Below, one piece after another: positions 22,615 to 34,356 of a DNA stretch of 64,000 nt. Both the position numbers and the translations under genes were made by a program. This DNA comes from Eucommia ulmoides. Taxonomy: Eukaryota > Streptophyta > Magnoliopsida > Garryales > Eucommiaceae. The notes below the pieces were generated by a model. The model saw nothing but the letters and a program-made list of their open reading frames with translations. It was not told the DNA's origin and did no database searches. The stretch lies in NCBI GenBank assembly GCA_016647705.1, contig CM028330.1:30150649-30214648 (forward strand). The letters run 5' to 3'. Position 1 is the first letter of the stretch. Every line of letters starts with the position of its first letter.

Positions 22615-24485
22615 TGATGAGTAGTTTATTTACCAACAATCAAGTATTTTTAGATTCAAATATTTGTGAATTTTTAAACATTTTTGTTAGTTTAATGTAA
22701 TTTTGTGTTGTTTTGTATGAGTTATAAATAAATGGGAGAAAATATGAAAAGATGACAATTTGATCAGAAAGTCGAGGCTGCAGCTGGGTATTTTGGGTTG
22801 CAGCGGAGAAAAATGAGTGAATTTGAATAGGACGTTGGGGCAGCAGCGCAAAAATTGGGGTTGCAGCACGAAACAAAGAAGAGAAATCGAAGCAATTCAA
22901 CAGAAAGTTGGTGCTACAAAGCCAACCGCCCAATCAAAAAGGAGAAAGGCAACGCCTTCTGGCATTGCAATGTTGAACCTCATATTCAGCGCCTTTCGGC
23001 ACTACAATGCCAAATAAATGACCTTGTAGCGCGAGTTCCATTCGCGCTGTAGCGTTGCTTAAGGAACTTCAAGTCCATTTTTATCTACAATGCAGTTTGA
23101 ATTTGGAAAACCTCATAACATGAAAGTTGTAGACCGTTTTTTTATCTTTACAGATCATTTTGTTTCACCTCAATTGGAGTTCATATAAGAAAGTTATGGT
23201 TAAATTTCAGAAGATTCGCGCTGCAACAGGAAAAACCCGCCCTACAGCATGAAAACTCGCACTACAATGCCAATTCGCGGATCAGAACCCTAATATTGAG
23301 CTTATATCTTCCACCTTAAGCCCTAAACACCAAGTGTGGTAATGTTTAAGAGAGAAAACACATCAGTGTGGGATTTGCGGCGATTTTGGGATAGAAAATA
23401 CCCTATGGTTTGGCGATTTGAGGCGTAAATGAGGAGGAAAACACCATTAAAGGCACTTGGAGTTAAAGATTTGAAACTCATATCCACAATAAACGTTTCT
23501 CTTCCTTTCTCTCACCCTAATCTTGATTGAATTTTGTGTTTGTCATATTGTGTTGAACAAGTTTGCATTTATTAATTTATTGAAAATATTAGTTATGGAT
23601 TCTTCTATGTTGTGTTAAAATTCACATATAGGGCTTGATGTAATCTCTTCTGATCTATGTACTGAATATTTTGTTAATTTTGATTCATGTGGCTGGTGAA
23701 TTAAATGATTTTAGGTTATGAATTTTATGCTTGAGAGAGATTAAGTTTGTAACCAGAATTGAAAGTGTAAAATTTAGGTTGTTGTGAGTCTGGGAGAAGA
23801 TCAATACCTACGTAATCGTGTTGAGAATTTAGGATCTTATGAGACCGGAAGGTAATCAAATTCTGGATTTATCAATTAGGTTTTCTATTCAATTGTGTTT
23901 GCCTTATTAATACTTCCAATTTACACTACCATATGATATCTTGGTTAATTTGAGAACTTAGGATTTAATACTCGGGAGAGATAATTTCGGGTTTAGACTT
24001 AGGTTAAACACAACGTAAGTTTTAATAAATCAGGAGGTAAGGTTGGGTATTCTATAAGGTTGCATATAACGAATGTTTTTACCTAAATACTAAAAAAGAA
24101 TATCAGTATTAAAGTGTTTACATACTCTCTCACTTGAAACTCGGGAAAGACAGTGAGGGAGCACGATTGACCTTAATTATTGAATGCATGAAATTAACTA
24201 ATAATTGCTTAATAGGATGACATGAGAACAACGAGATGAAATCAAATCCTTAGAACAATTGTGCATAGGAAATCCATATTTTATTTTGCTTTTGATTTAT
24301 ATTTGTTTTAGTTTTATTTTATTTTTATAAATCTTAAATTTGGTCGCCTAGATAAAGTTGGGTTACAATAATTGCAATACTTAGCGACGATCTAAACAAA
24401 TCTCTGTGAATACGATACTCTACTTACCCTCTACCATTAAAACTTTACCCGTACACTTGCGGTATAGCTAAATAAATCACTACCA
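22615..24485 (+). repeat. 3' LTR of the TR-GAG-like element
   Basis: 1871 bp, followed by the GCTAA target duplication. About 165 bp around 23085-23250 are absent from the 5' LTR. That segment resembles, in reverse, 54850-54920 of the Tat-type solo LTR, so it is ancestral and was lost from the 5' copy. Confidence 0.9.
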
Positions 24486-24490
24486 GCTAA

Positions 24491-27227
24491 TTCCTAAAAA
24501 CCTTCTTGGAGGCTCTAATCGACTGCTCAGGTGAAGTTCTTCCTCTACAACCTGAAACCCTAAAAAACCCTTCTGAAATCCAATTTTTGAGGAAGGATTC
24601 TGTAGAATCTGATAGGTATACAATTTTTCAGCTTTATTTAAATTCTTTTTCATTTTACTTTTCCTTGGCACTTTGCTTTGTCCTTTCTCTTTCTTGTTTA
24701 TTTAGATCTATGGTATGAGAATACTAGATCAGGATTAGTTTACTTATCTATAGACCTCGTCGGTAACGGTGGCACCAAGAGATTTTGGAACATCTTCGCT
24801 AGGATTTCTGTACCGTAGATTTAGTTATTTACATATCGCATTTATTTTTTGCACTTTATATTTCCTTGCTATTTAATTTTTGTTATTTAAATATTGTTTA
24901 TATCCAATGATTCAATGATATACCTGGATAAGGGTACCCACTCGAGCTTAACTTCCGAGTGTTAAATGAGATGTCTTTATAATTTTGTATTTAAATTTTT
25001 TGTTATTTAATTTAGATCGTTATTCTATCCATTTAAATTCATGAAAGAACATAAAAACGTTTTTATGCCCATTTTAAGTAAAAAAATTCAATGAACTAAG
25101 CCATTACGTTGCCATAATTTTGGCATTAAAAAAAACGATAATTTATTTATTTTGAAATCCATTTGAAGCCTTGTGGCAAGTTCTATGGTTTGGAAAATTG
25201 AGGGAGAGGTTTCTTTGCCGACATTTTGATTCCTTGAATGGTGCAGAATTCGGAAATGATCGGTTTAGAAAATTTTCTCTCGATATACCTTTTTGTTGAA
25301 ACCGACATAAGTGTTGAAAAGACTAATTTCAACAAAATGTGTTTCCAAGACATCCTCCTAATTCCCATTTTTATAGGATTGGAGAGGATGCCAAATCGGG
25401 ATTAGTTGATTTATTTGGGCGAAACGAAATAAGTTCGACAATGGACTTTTTATGACGTTTAGTTTCCTTAAAATCATGTAGTAATTATTAACCTTTTATG
25501 TCATTTTCATCCCTTAAATTTTAGGGCATTTTCACCGCCGCCACTTTTATTATTTAGGACACCCTTTAGGTCATTCAATTCATTCCATGATACGTACCCC
25601 CAAAGAAGTCATTTGGTAGCTTAAGAAATCACTAATTTAGCATGTCATATTGGAAAATTCATATCATTCTAGCATTGAATCCATTTTTCAAACCAGCAAA
25701 AAATACGATTCTAGTATATATGCTTAGGATATGTGTATCATTGGCATACCCTCACATTCCTCTTGGTTTTGTTTTTTTTTTTTTTTTTTTTTTTTTTTCA
25801 TTTATATATGTCATATTAAGCATTAGGACTATTTTTATGCATGAAGAAATCATGAGCATATATTAATATTTGACCACCGAGCGCGTAGATTAGTTGGTGA
25901 GGGACTGTTTTAACTTAACCAAAGTCTTTAATTTGAGACTTGGGAATGTAGTTGTGTTAAAACATGGTAGAGAGAGTTTTGTCACTTTTGTGGTCTGACC
26001 CGACTTGATCCGGATTAGTCAAAACCCAATGTGATTATCGGATACTGATAGTTTATACCAAAAAAATATATAGTAAAAATGTAGAATCGTGTTTTTTGCT
26101 GGTTTAGCATTCATTTTGCATCCTTTTTTAGATATCATTTAGAACAATTTTCTGCATTAAAAATGTAGTTTAGTTATCCATCTAGACCCACAAGTCATCT
26201 TGTATCCATTCCCTTTACATTTTCATTTTTAAATCGATCTGTTTTGCATGAAGTAGAGTCACCTAAAAGGGGTTCAAAACTATAAATAGTTTTCTCACGT
26301 TTTGGCATGCACTAGTGTAGGTCATTTCATCACCAAACAACCACATTCTTGCATTAGTAGGATTAAAAGGTTATGTATTATGATTTTACGTACATCATAT
26401 TCCAATGTCATCTCATTCTATGCTCGTTTGCTAATTTTAACATGCTATTTTCTCACTGTATTTTTTAATTACACTTTTCGGCACCACATATTTCCTCTCA
26501 TTTAGTTATTCTTTTGCATTTGTTTCACCAATGCATGTTACCATCACTCAGCACATGATAGGTCATTGTTAAACTCATTTTTCATAGTAAAAATAAGATC
26601 ATATAGGTGTATTTTTTATGTGAAATTTAAAGTTAAAGTTGGTTCATATTACTATCATCCTTATGTTTTGTATTTTTGCATTCATACTCACATTACGGTC
26701 ACCATAACTCACTTGGTTTCAATTTTCCCATTTAAATTAAGGAAATACAATAGATATGAAACTTTTCCCCAGAGATCATCCTTGTTAATTCTTCTCATAG
26801 TTGATAAGAGATCATACGGGGAGAACATTTCAAAAAATACCAGAAACTTGTCCCACCTTAAACCAAAACAAAAAAGAGTATCATAATAAGAGGAAAGTAT
26901 TTCAAAGTAAAATGAGTTGTTCAGACTTAATTAGACATGAGGTAATGATTTTGGATGGGCATCTTGAGTGCCTAACACATTCTCCGAACGTAATTAACCT
27001 CCAAACCCTTTTAAAATAAATCTTTGGTCGAACCGTGTGTTTTGGTAGTCAAAATTTTAATAACACCATTTTTGAAACCGTTTTCTCAAAATACCTAGCA
27101 CATCATTTAAAACTCAATGTCAAGTGGCGACTCGTTTTTTTATCTTAAAAAAATTGGCCTAAGTTTTTTCTAAGAAAATCAACATGTTTAAAAAAAACTC
27201 TTATCTTCATGCTAAACTATTCTTTAT
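24491..27227 (+). repeat. Probable Ogre/Tat LTR, continuation
   Basis: Resumes after the nested element. The last 220 bases (27016-27227) match the Ogre-type sequence at 40856-41030, including GACCGTG/GAACCGTG, TAGCACA and the GTGGCGACTC word typical of Tat/Ogre LTR 3' regions. A TATAAATAG word is at about 26281. The interval between is AT-rich and also holds a SINE-like unit and a 30-base poly-T (25770-25799). It is cut at 27228 by a SIRE LTR. Confidence 0.5.
25880..26068 (+). repeat. tRNA-derived SINE-like element
   Basis: Starts CCACCGAGCGCGTAGATTAG, with a degenerate A-box-like TAGTTGGTGAG. Its 3' body TGACCCGACTTGATCCGGAT and GGATACTGATAGTTTATACC followed by A-rich tail resembles a common plant SINE type with a CCGGATTAGT core. 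No target duplication could be read. Confidence 0.55.
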
Positions 27228-27592
27228 TGTTGTCCCACATATCTAACTAAGAGGGTGGGAGAATTTGTTAGTTATAAAATTTAAACAATTAAGTTTTTAA
27301 TCAATTAAAACACAATTTTTTCTAACCGGTTATTATCTTGAGTTACAGCGTAAAGGTATTAATCAAGATGCATAACCAGACAAGTAGGGATTAAGAAATT
27401 GAACAAATAGATTATCCTGGTTAGGTAAGCTACTCTTGCCTACGTCCAGTCCCATGAACTCTCACAGTGATTTCGCAATCCACTAACCTTAATTCTTTTC
27501 CTATATATGAACTAAACCCTTACAATCATTTTAACATGTTCAAGACTAACCTTGTTCTTTTGTCAGATTCAGAATCAAACCTCTACGATTTC

Positions 27593-27993
27593 TGTAAGAC
27601 CTGGACTTTAGCATTTACGTCATTATTTTCAATTTAGAACATTTAGAGAAAAAAAAAATTGATGTTAATTAAAAACCAAATTAAAAGTTATCGGGTCAAA
27701 TGGAAAATATAGAAATATTTATTCTAAACTTCGAATGCAAATTGTCAAGTAAAAAATCTAAAATTGAAAATGTTAAGGGTGAAATTTCAATTTTAAAAAC
27801 TTATAAGTGTAAATTTGAACTAAAAAGGAGAGTTAGAGAATTAGGGGGACAAAAGAGCAATTTAACAAAAAAAAAAAAAAAGATTTTTTTTTATAAACAC
27901 ACATATAAGCCTCTGTGTGTGACGAGAGATCGCCGGCGACAGAGAGAAGAGAAAGTGGGAGGCGACGTGGCAATTTTAAAATCAATCTTCAAC

Positions 27994-28046
<53 letters not shown>

Positions 28047-30482
28047 TGCATGCAGTAGATTGAAATGAGAACAGAAAAATCTTCCAGAAAATTCTAGAGA
28101 GAAAGGTTCAGTTCGATGGACGGCAAAGAGTTGTCGGCGGTGAGCGTTCAGTGGCCATGGCCATAGTTGTTACGCGTGTGCGTGATCGTGTGGGTATCGT
28201 TGTCAGTTCCAGGGGAGAGCGAAGATGGTTTGGCCAGTAAAGTGGTTCGTCGACGGCGTGGCGGTGTGCATTCTTAGCGTTACCTGTAAGCGAGAGTTGG
28301 GTTCGGCTGTCCAGTTCTTCGTCGATTGTTGTCCAGTCTTCGACGATCGTCGATCTGGTGAGTATTTGTGTGTATTTTCTCTGATCATTTTGGTGGGTGG
28401 GTGCATGCATATGTGTTGCGGGTATGGATCGGTAAAATTTTCGGTGGTGTGTGCGTTCTCTATTTTTGCTCAGCGCAGCTGGGTATGTGGGTGGTTCGTG
28501 TGTTGGTGTCATCAGTGTGTGGGCATGTGTTGTTGACGGAAATTAGCAGGCAGTGTGTATGTATTCCTCCGACAGGGGGTATGTGTGTGTGAGCGTCGTG
28601 TGTGTGGGCGTTGTTCAGTCACCATCTGTAGGTGTGTATTGGTCCGGCGGTGTGAGTGTGTTTAGTGGAGGATTGTCTGTGGTTTGTGTGTGTTCTATTG
28701 CCTATGGTATGCGTGCGTGTCGTCAACGGTGACTGGGTGTAAGTGTACGTCCGGTAACTGTGTGTGTGTGAGTGTGTGGTATCGTCGATCTTCGGCTGCT
28801 GGGAGCAAACCAAACCAGAAACAGAATGACACAGAAGAAAAAAAAAATAGAAAAGGAAAAAGGAAAAAAAAAAAATTCACGAAGAACCCTAATAAAAATC
28901 CAAATTTATCTCGCGACCCATGAACGATTCGGAATGGACAACATTTTCCGTTAAGTATATTTTAGTTTTGTTAAATTAAATTCTAGAATAAAAATTTTGT
29001 AACCGGAATAATAAATTTAGGACTATTAAATGAAAAATTAATCGAATAATAATTTTACATAATGAAATGTGGGTACGGGAAAATAACAAAAATTAGGGCC
29101 TACATTATATGATTAGGTGATTTTATATAAAATATTAATTTAAGCCTTGTCACTATTAGGTTCACAAGCACCGGAGTATCGGTAGGGGATAATCTGTAAA
29201 AGCTGTTTGGAGTGGGTAGCCAGATGAGTGTACTTTCTTCTTGCCAAACTATTTTCCATGTACATATATGATGACATATGTGTTTACTTACATTGTACGA
29301 TTTCATAAATGATATGGATCAAGCAGGTTTTTGGGGTGAGTTAGTAAAATGAATTTCCGGGGAATTGTGTTGGTTTCTAAAAAGAAGGATTAAAAATAAT
29401 TTTCGTCGGATATGGGTGGTTTTGAAAAGAGAGAGGAAAATATATGCTTTTCTAGAAACAAATGTGAAAAAACAGTTTTTACTGAAATTGGTGGTACTTT
29501 TAAAAAAGAGAGTGAAAAACGTGATTTTAGAAATTCTCCCCGAAAAGGGTGTGATTTTTATGCTCCCCATAAGGGGTGTGAATTTTTTACAATATGGTGT
29601 GAAAATGTATTTCTTCCCGTAAGGGATGTGGATTTTTAACTGTACTGATAATTTTGACGATGCCATAGTTGTTCTTCCCGAAAGGGGTGTGGATTATATT
29701 TCTCCCCGTAAAGGGTGTGGATTCTTCCCATGGGATGTGGATAGTTCTCCCCGTAAGCCCCGTAAGGGGTGTGGATTATATTTCTCCCCAAAAGGGGTGT
29801 GGATATTTCATAGGAAGGCATTCCTATGGATGTTACGGTACCGTTGCAACTCCCGATCGTGAGGTTAAAATGATCATTATGGCTAACCAGTGTGTGTTGT
29901 GGTGGAGTGGTGGTTTGAGATGTGTGTTTGAGATGTGGTGTTTTACTTATATTGAGTGATTTATTATTTATTATGATAATTGGTATGATTTTATACTAGA
30001 TGGGTTTGAATATAACTTATATTTATTGATTTATTTTCGCTGCTTATATTATGGAGATTTTTACTAGCTATGTGATGTTTATATACATACGCTTGATCCA
30101 TGTAGATATTTTAAAATGAATTATTATTATAAAATATTTTTACTAAGGAGACAGTACACTCGCAGGTGGAGCGGATAGTAAGTTGGTTGGTCTGGCGCTA
30201 AATAGAGTTATGCGGGTCATGCGTTGGAGTCATATGGGTGTATTTTGAGACGGGTATATTTTGAGACGAGCTGTCAGAGAATGAACCTAAGGGAGGTTGA
30301 TGAGTTTTGTTTTGTTGTTTTTATTTTTGGGACAAGTGTATCCCTATCGTATGAAGTTATGTATTTAACGTGTAGATTAAAGTTTGTATGTTGTCGTATT
30401 TTGGTTGGTTATTTGGTTTAGTGATGTCGTGTCGACGTCACACCGGCCCCACGATGACGGGTGTCCGGGGTGGGGTGTGACA
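27593..30482 (+). repeat. Tekay-family solo LTR
   Basis: Starts TGTAAGACC, ends GGGGTGTGACA, 2890 bp, flanked by ATTTC at 27588-27592 and 30483-30487. Its 3' end (30422-30482) is the reverse complement of the start of the LTR at 9395, and the GGTACCGTTGCAACTCCCGA word near 29840 is shared. A TA/CA microsatellite lies at 27998-28046, a GT-rich zone at 28380-28780, A-rich runs near 28840-28875 and a hairpin array at 29536-29828. No interior follows, so it arose by LTR-LTR recombination. Confidence 0.92.
29536..29828 (+). repeat. CCCCGTAAGGGG hairpin array
   Basis: About nine modules on the theme TCCCC-GTAA-GGGGTGTGGATT. Stems are CCC(C)/(G)GGG with four-base loops GTAA, ATAA, GAAA and AAAA. 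The array ends in a 7-bp-stem hairpin CATAGGA ... TCCTATG (29809-29828) equivalent to CGTAGGA ... TCCTACG at 10032. Confidence 0.8.
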
Positions 30483-32162
30483 ATTTCTCTTTAACCTGAC
30501 TCAAAAAGAACCTAATTTTTTTACAGGTTAAGAGTTAAACCTATCTATCTTTTTATTAGGATAAAGACTAACCTACTATTTTTAGAGGAAATAATCAATC
30601 CAAAATCTTTTACAAGCTAAGAATCAAACATATCCCTAATTAGACACCAACCTAATATGTCTAATCCTCTTATACTCACCAAATACGAAAAAATATTCAT
30701 TTACGTCCCACAGGAACTTCTAACACCTTAACACAAGATATGCACAATCAATGTCCCAATATACTATGTGATAGAACTATGTGGGAATACAAATATGATT
30801 TTACTCAATTAAAGTACGAAGATAATGTAAATCAAATTAAATAAGCAAATATCGTTTCATAAGATATTTCACGATATTCAAAGATCGAAAATAATTTTTC
30901 TTAAAATAGTTACTATGACCTTAGACAAGAATATATATCACATAGATCACAAAATATAGAGCATGTAAAATAATCAAAGAGATCTCACCGACGTTTTTTT
31001 AAAAATAATAGTGACAAGGATTAGCGCAAAAACTAATAACAGAAAAATGAATGTCTCGATCAAGAACTTCTTCTCTCTCAAATATATATTCAAAAATGAT
31101 TCTCTCTTTTATAAATGGCTAATTTAAAACTCTTGTTATTGATTTTTTGTCGCTAAAAAATACAAGTTAATGTATATAGATTTCAAACATTGCCTATAAC
31201 GGCTATATTTCAAAATACAAGCCCATAAATGCCATTTATAGACCTCATATATTATATTCCTTCAAATCTGAAATATTTAACCCAAAAATACTCTTTTAAA
31301 ACACTTAATTTAGTTCCAAAAATATTTTGATTCAATCCCTTAAAAAATATAAAGTAGTTTTCCTAGTAAATCTCATAAAATTGAATAGTATAAGGACTTA
31401 ATAATAAGATCTTAAAAATATGATGTAGTACAATTGTGAAATGTAATGAAAACCCCATATAATCTGATTTTATAACGTTCAAGGCTTAAGATTAGGGTTA
31501 AAGATCTTGAAAAATGATTTGGTCAAACACAGAAAATACACATTTGGTCAACTGGCAATTTCATTGGTCGATTGGTTGTGCCCTCAACAGCTCATTTTTC
31601 AGCTATTGACAACCAGCCGAACAACTAGACGGTCTACCATTTTAGGCTCTGAATCAACTGTTAAACTACTTAGTCGACCATCAAGCCTAAAACCCCCCAA
31701 AACACCCAACCTGATTCTGCCAGTCGACGGTTTACTCCGTCGGTCGACTGTTCAGGCCACAAACCTCAAAATCACCTAACTTGGTTCTTCTAGTCGACCA
31801 CATTCTCTGCTAGTCAACTGTTCAGGCTGAAAAACACATTTATCCATTTTTAAAAATATTTTCTTGAATAGTACTTTAGGAAAATCATTTAGACACTTGA
31901 AGATATCTTTTATAACCATATTCCAAATAATTCAATTTATTTTATAAGTGTCGTGTTTGATCCTAATTGGGTTGTATTAAGAGCATAAAAAGTATTGAGT
32001 TGTTTCTACCTAGAAATATAAAAAATATTTTCTATAAAAATATTCTATGTTTTCATTACAGCCATCTTGAACTTCCATAAAATGTCATCTTGAAATTCAT
32101 TATTTTTCTTAGATTGTCAATTGGAACTGAATTCTAAAATCACTATATAAAATCATTAGTTC

Positions 32163-34300
32163 TATTGGCCCAGTGGAATACCCAAGAGAGGGGGTGAATT
32201 GGGTAATTAAAAATTTATCAGAATAAAACTTTAATAAATCAAATAATTAATTTTAATCCTAAATTAATTATTATCTTTATATCACAGCGGAATTAAATAA
32301 TCAACTAAATGCACACCAAACAACAAAAATAAACAAAGTAAATATTGCAGCACACCAAGATATATCCTGGTTCACCAAGCTACTCTTGGCTAGTCCAATC
32401 CTCCGAGCCCTATATAGATTCACACCCACTACTACTCAAGATCCCTTTAAAGGTAAGAACTAAACCCTCACACCGATTTTTTTACAGGCTCATAATCAAC
32501 CTTTACAATATCCTTTTCCCAAATTAAGGAAGAATCTCTACTTTTTACAGGTTAAAGAATAACTTAATTCTTTTTAACACTAAGGCCAAAGAATCAAAAC
32601 CTCACCAATCACTCCAAATATTCTTTTACCCAGTAAGGATTGAACCATTACAAATTTTACTCAAAAAAATAATTATATCTAGGAAGAATCACTACCTCAA
32701 TCTCTTTACAGAAAGAGGTTGAAAACCGGCTACCCCTGATTAAATACCCCCAACAGTATTTAACCCATCACACAACTCACCAATACAAATTGATAAGGAG
32801 AAAATCTCACTCGGAACTTCTACCACCCCAAATAATAATAACTCAATTAATATCCTAAGTCTAGTGATAGAAAAAATGTGAGATTGAAAATCTGATTTTA
32901 AACAAGATATGGGTAGTAAATAATTTAGCACGTAATCAAATTCAAGAAATTGTTTATAAAAATATTTTCTTCAATAAAGAATAAAAAAATAATTTCTAAA
33001 GATCAATTTCCAAAAATAAACAAGTAATGCATAATTAGAAAGTAATTGAAAACATCTCACCCGGAATTCACAAAATAAATTAAAAAAGTAATGTAACTTC
33101 AAATCCGGTAGCAGCAAAGATTGATAGCAATTGATCTTCAAGATCGCCTCTCAGAATAGCTCACACAATATCTCAGAATGATGACTCTTATAACAGCTCA
33201 CAAATTATCTGAACTCTTATGCTCTCTCGATATTGATTTTTGATTTATGAAATTCGCAAGTCTATATATATGGGAAATAAATCAGTTCTCTAATGGCTAG
33301 TTCCCATGTGTCATGAAAATTAAATGCTCTCTTAGACCCCATATATCATTATAACTTCATTTTGGTTCAATACACTTAATAATAGATTTTAAAACTTTTA
33401 ATTAAGTCCCCCAAATATTTCTCAATCTCAATTAATTAGAATAGAATCAATTTTATGTACCGAATTGAGAAACATTAAAAATTAATGAACCAAATCACTA
33501 GGATTTAAACATTAAGTGAAGCATATCTTAAATATAATAATATCCCCAAAATCTCTCTCAAATCCCAACCAAAAATAGCTACTTTTAGATATAATCTCGG
33601 AATAAACAGAATCCTGAAACAGCGCGTTCAGTCGACCGGTTAGTCGACTGCCCTATTCAGGATGTAGCCAAGCCATCACTGTTGCGTTCATAGGTCGACC
33701 TGTCTGTCGACTTGGAAATTCATAGAGTTCGTTTTGCTTTTACCGGTCAACCTACATGTCGCCTTAGAGATACAGAGAGTTCAGCTTCTCTTCACCGGTC
33801 GACCTGTCTGTTGACTTAGAGATGCAAGTTGTTTCTGCTGTGTGGTCCGGTCAACCTATCAGTCGATTTACATCTGCTAGATCTCTTTTCTGAACTCATT
33901 TTAACTCTTTTTCTTTTACATTTTCGCCCCTTTAACCATTTTCTTTCCTAAATATGCTCCGCTAATCTTCTTATATTCCATTTTAGTTAATTATAATTAT
34001 TTCTTTTCAAATACACATAGAAGCAAATATTTTCATCTTATCAAAACACACATAAATAATAAAAACTTTTTGTGCCGTGTGTGTATTCCTAATTGGGATA
34101 TTAAGAGTTGAAATTCACCTAAGTTGTTTTCCCTAATTTCTTCAAACTCTTAATTCTTCATCATCTTCGACATCATCATTTAGCATCCATTTAATTTGCA
34201 TCTTTATCACTAGAACTTAAATAACTGAAACACTCAATTAAACCGTTAGTTCAACCAAAATATCAACACTTAATTGTTCATCAAAATCTTAGGATCAACA
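32163..34300 (-). repeat. SIRE/Maximus solo LTR inside a SIRE LTR
   Basis: 2138 bp flanked by AGTTC at 32158-32162 and 34301-34305. On the minus strand it starts TGTTGATCC and ends GGGCCAATA (last dinucleotide decayed from CA). It carries GTCGAC palindromes at 33630-33870. Confidence 0.9.
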
Positions 34301-34356
34301 AGTTCCATAAAAAAATATCAATATTACTTTGTTCATCAAAACATCTAAGGTCAACA

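Larger units (their letters stand above)
6821..24485 (+). mobile_element. TR-GAG-like Ty3/gypsy element with nested insertions
   Basis: Two direct LTRs (6821-8591 and 22615-24485) start TGATGA and end CTACCA. They are flanked by an identical 5-bp duplication GCTAA (6816-6820 and 24486-24490). An Asp-tRNA-type primer site follows the first LTR and a GAGTTTGGGGGTGTT polypurine tract precedes the second. Own interior left is about 800 bp with a gag fragment on the left and about 1.8 kb on the right. In between lie a truncated Tekay element and a LARD. No protease, reverse transcriptase or integrase of its own is visible, so it was either non-autonomous or lost pol. Confidence 0.88.
27228..34356 (-). 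repeat. SIRE/Maximus 3' LTR split by two nested solo LTRs
   Basis: On the minus strand it starts TGTTGACC next to a polypurine tract and ends GGGACAACA. It is interrupted by a Tekay solo LTR (27593-30482) and a SIRE solo LTR (32163-34300), each with a perfect 5-bp duplication. Removing both leaves about 2.09 kb, the size of the other complete SIRE LTRs here. Outer flank TTTAT. The element inserted into Ogre-type sequence. Confidence 0.85.

Noticed and set aside
28108..28592. Overlapping frames on both strands in the solo LTR
   Set aside because: GT-rich LTR sequence, no domain, both strands equally open.
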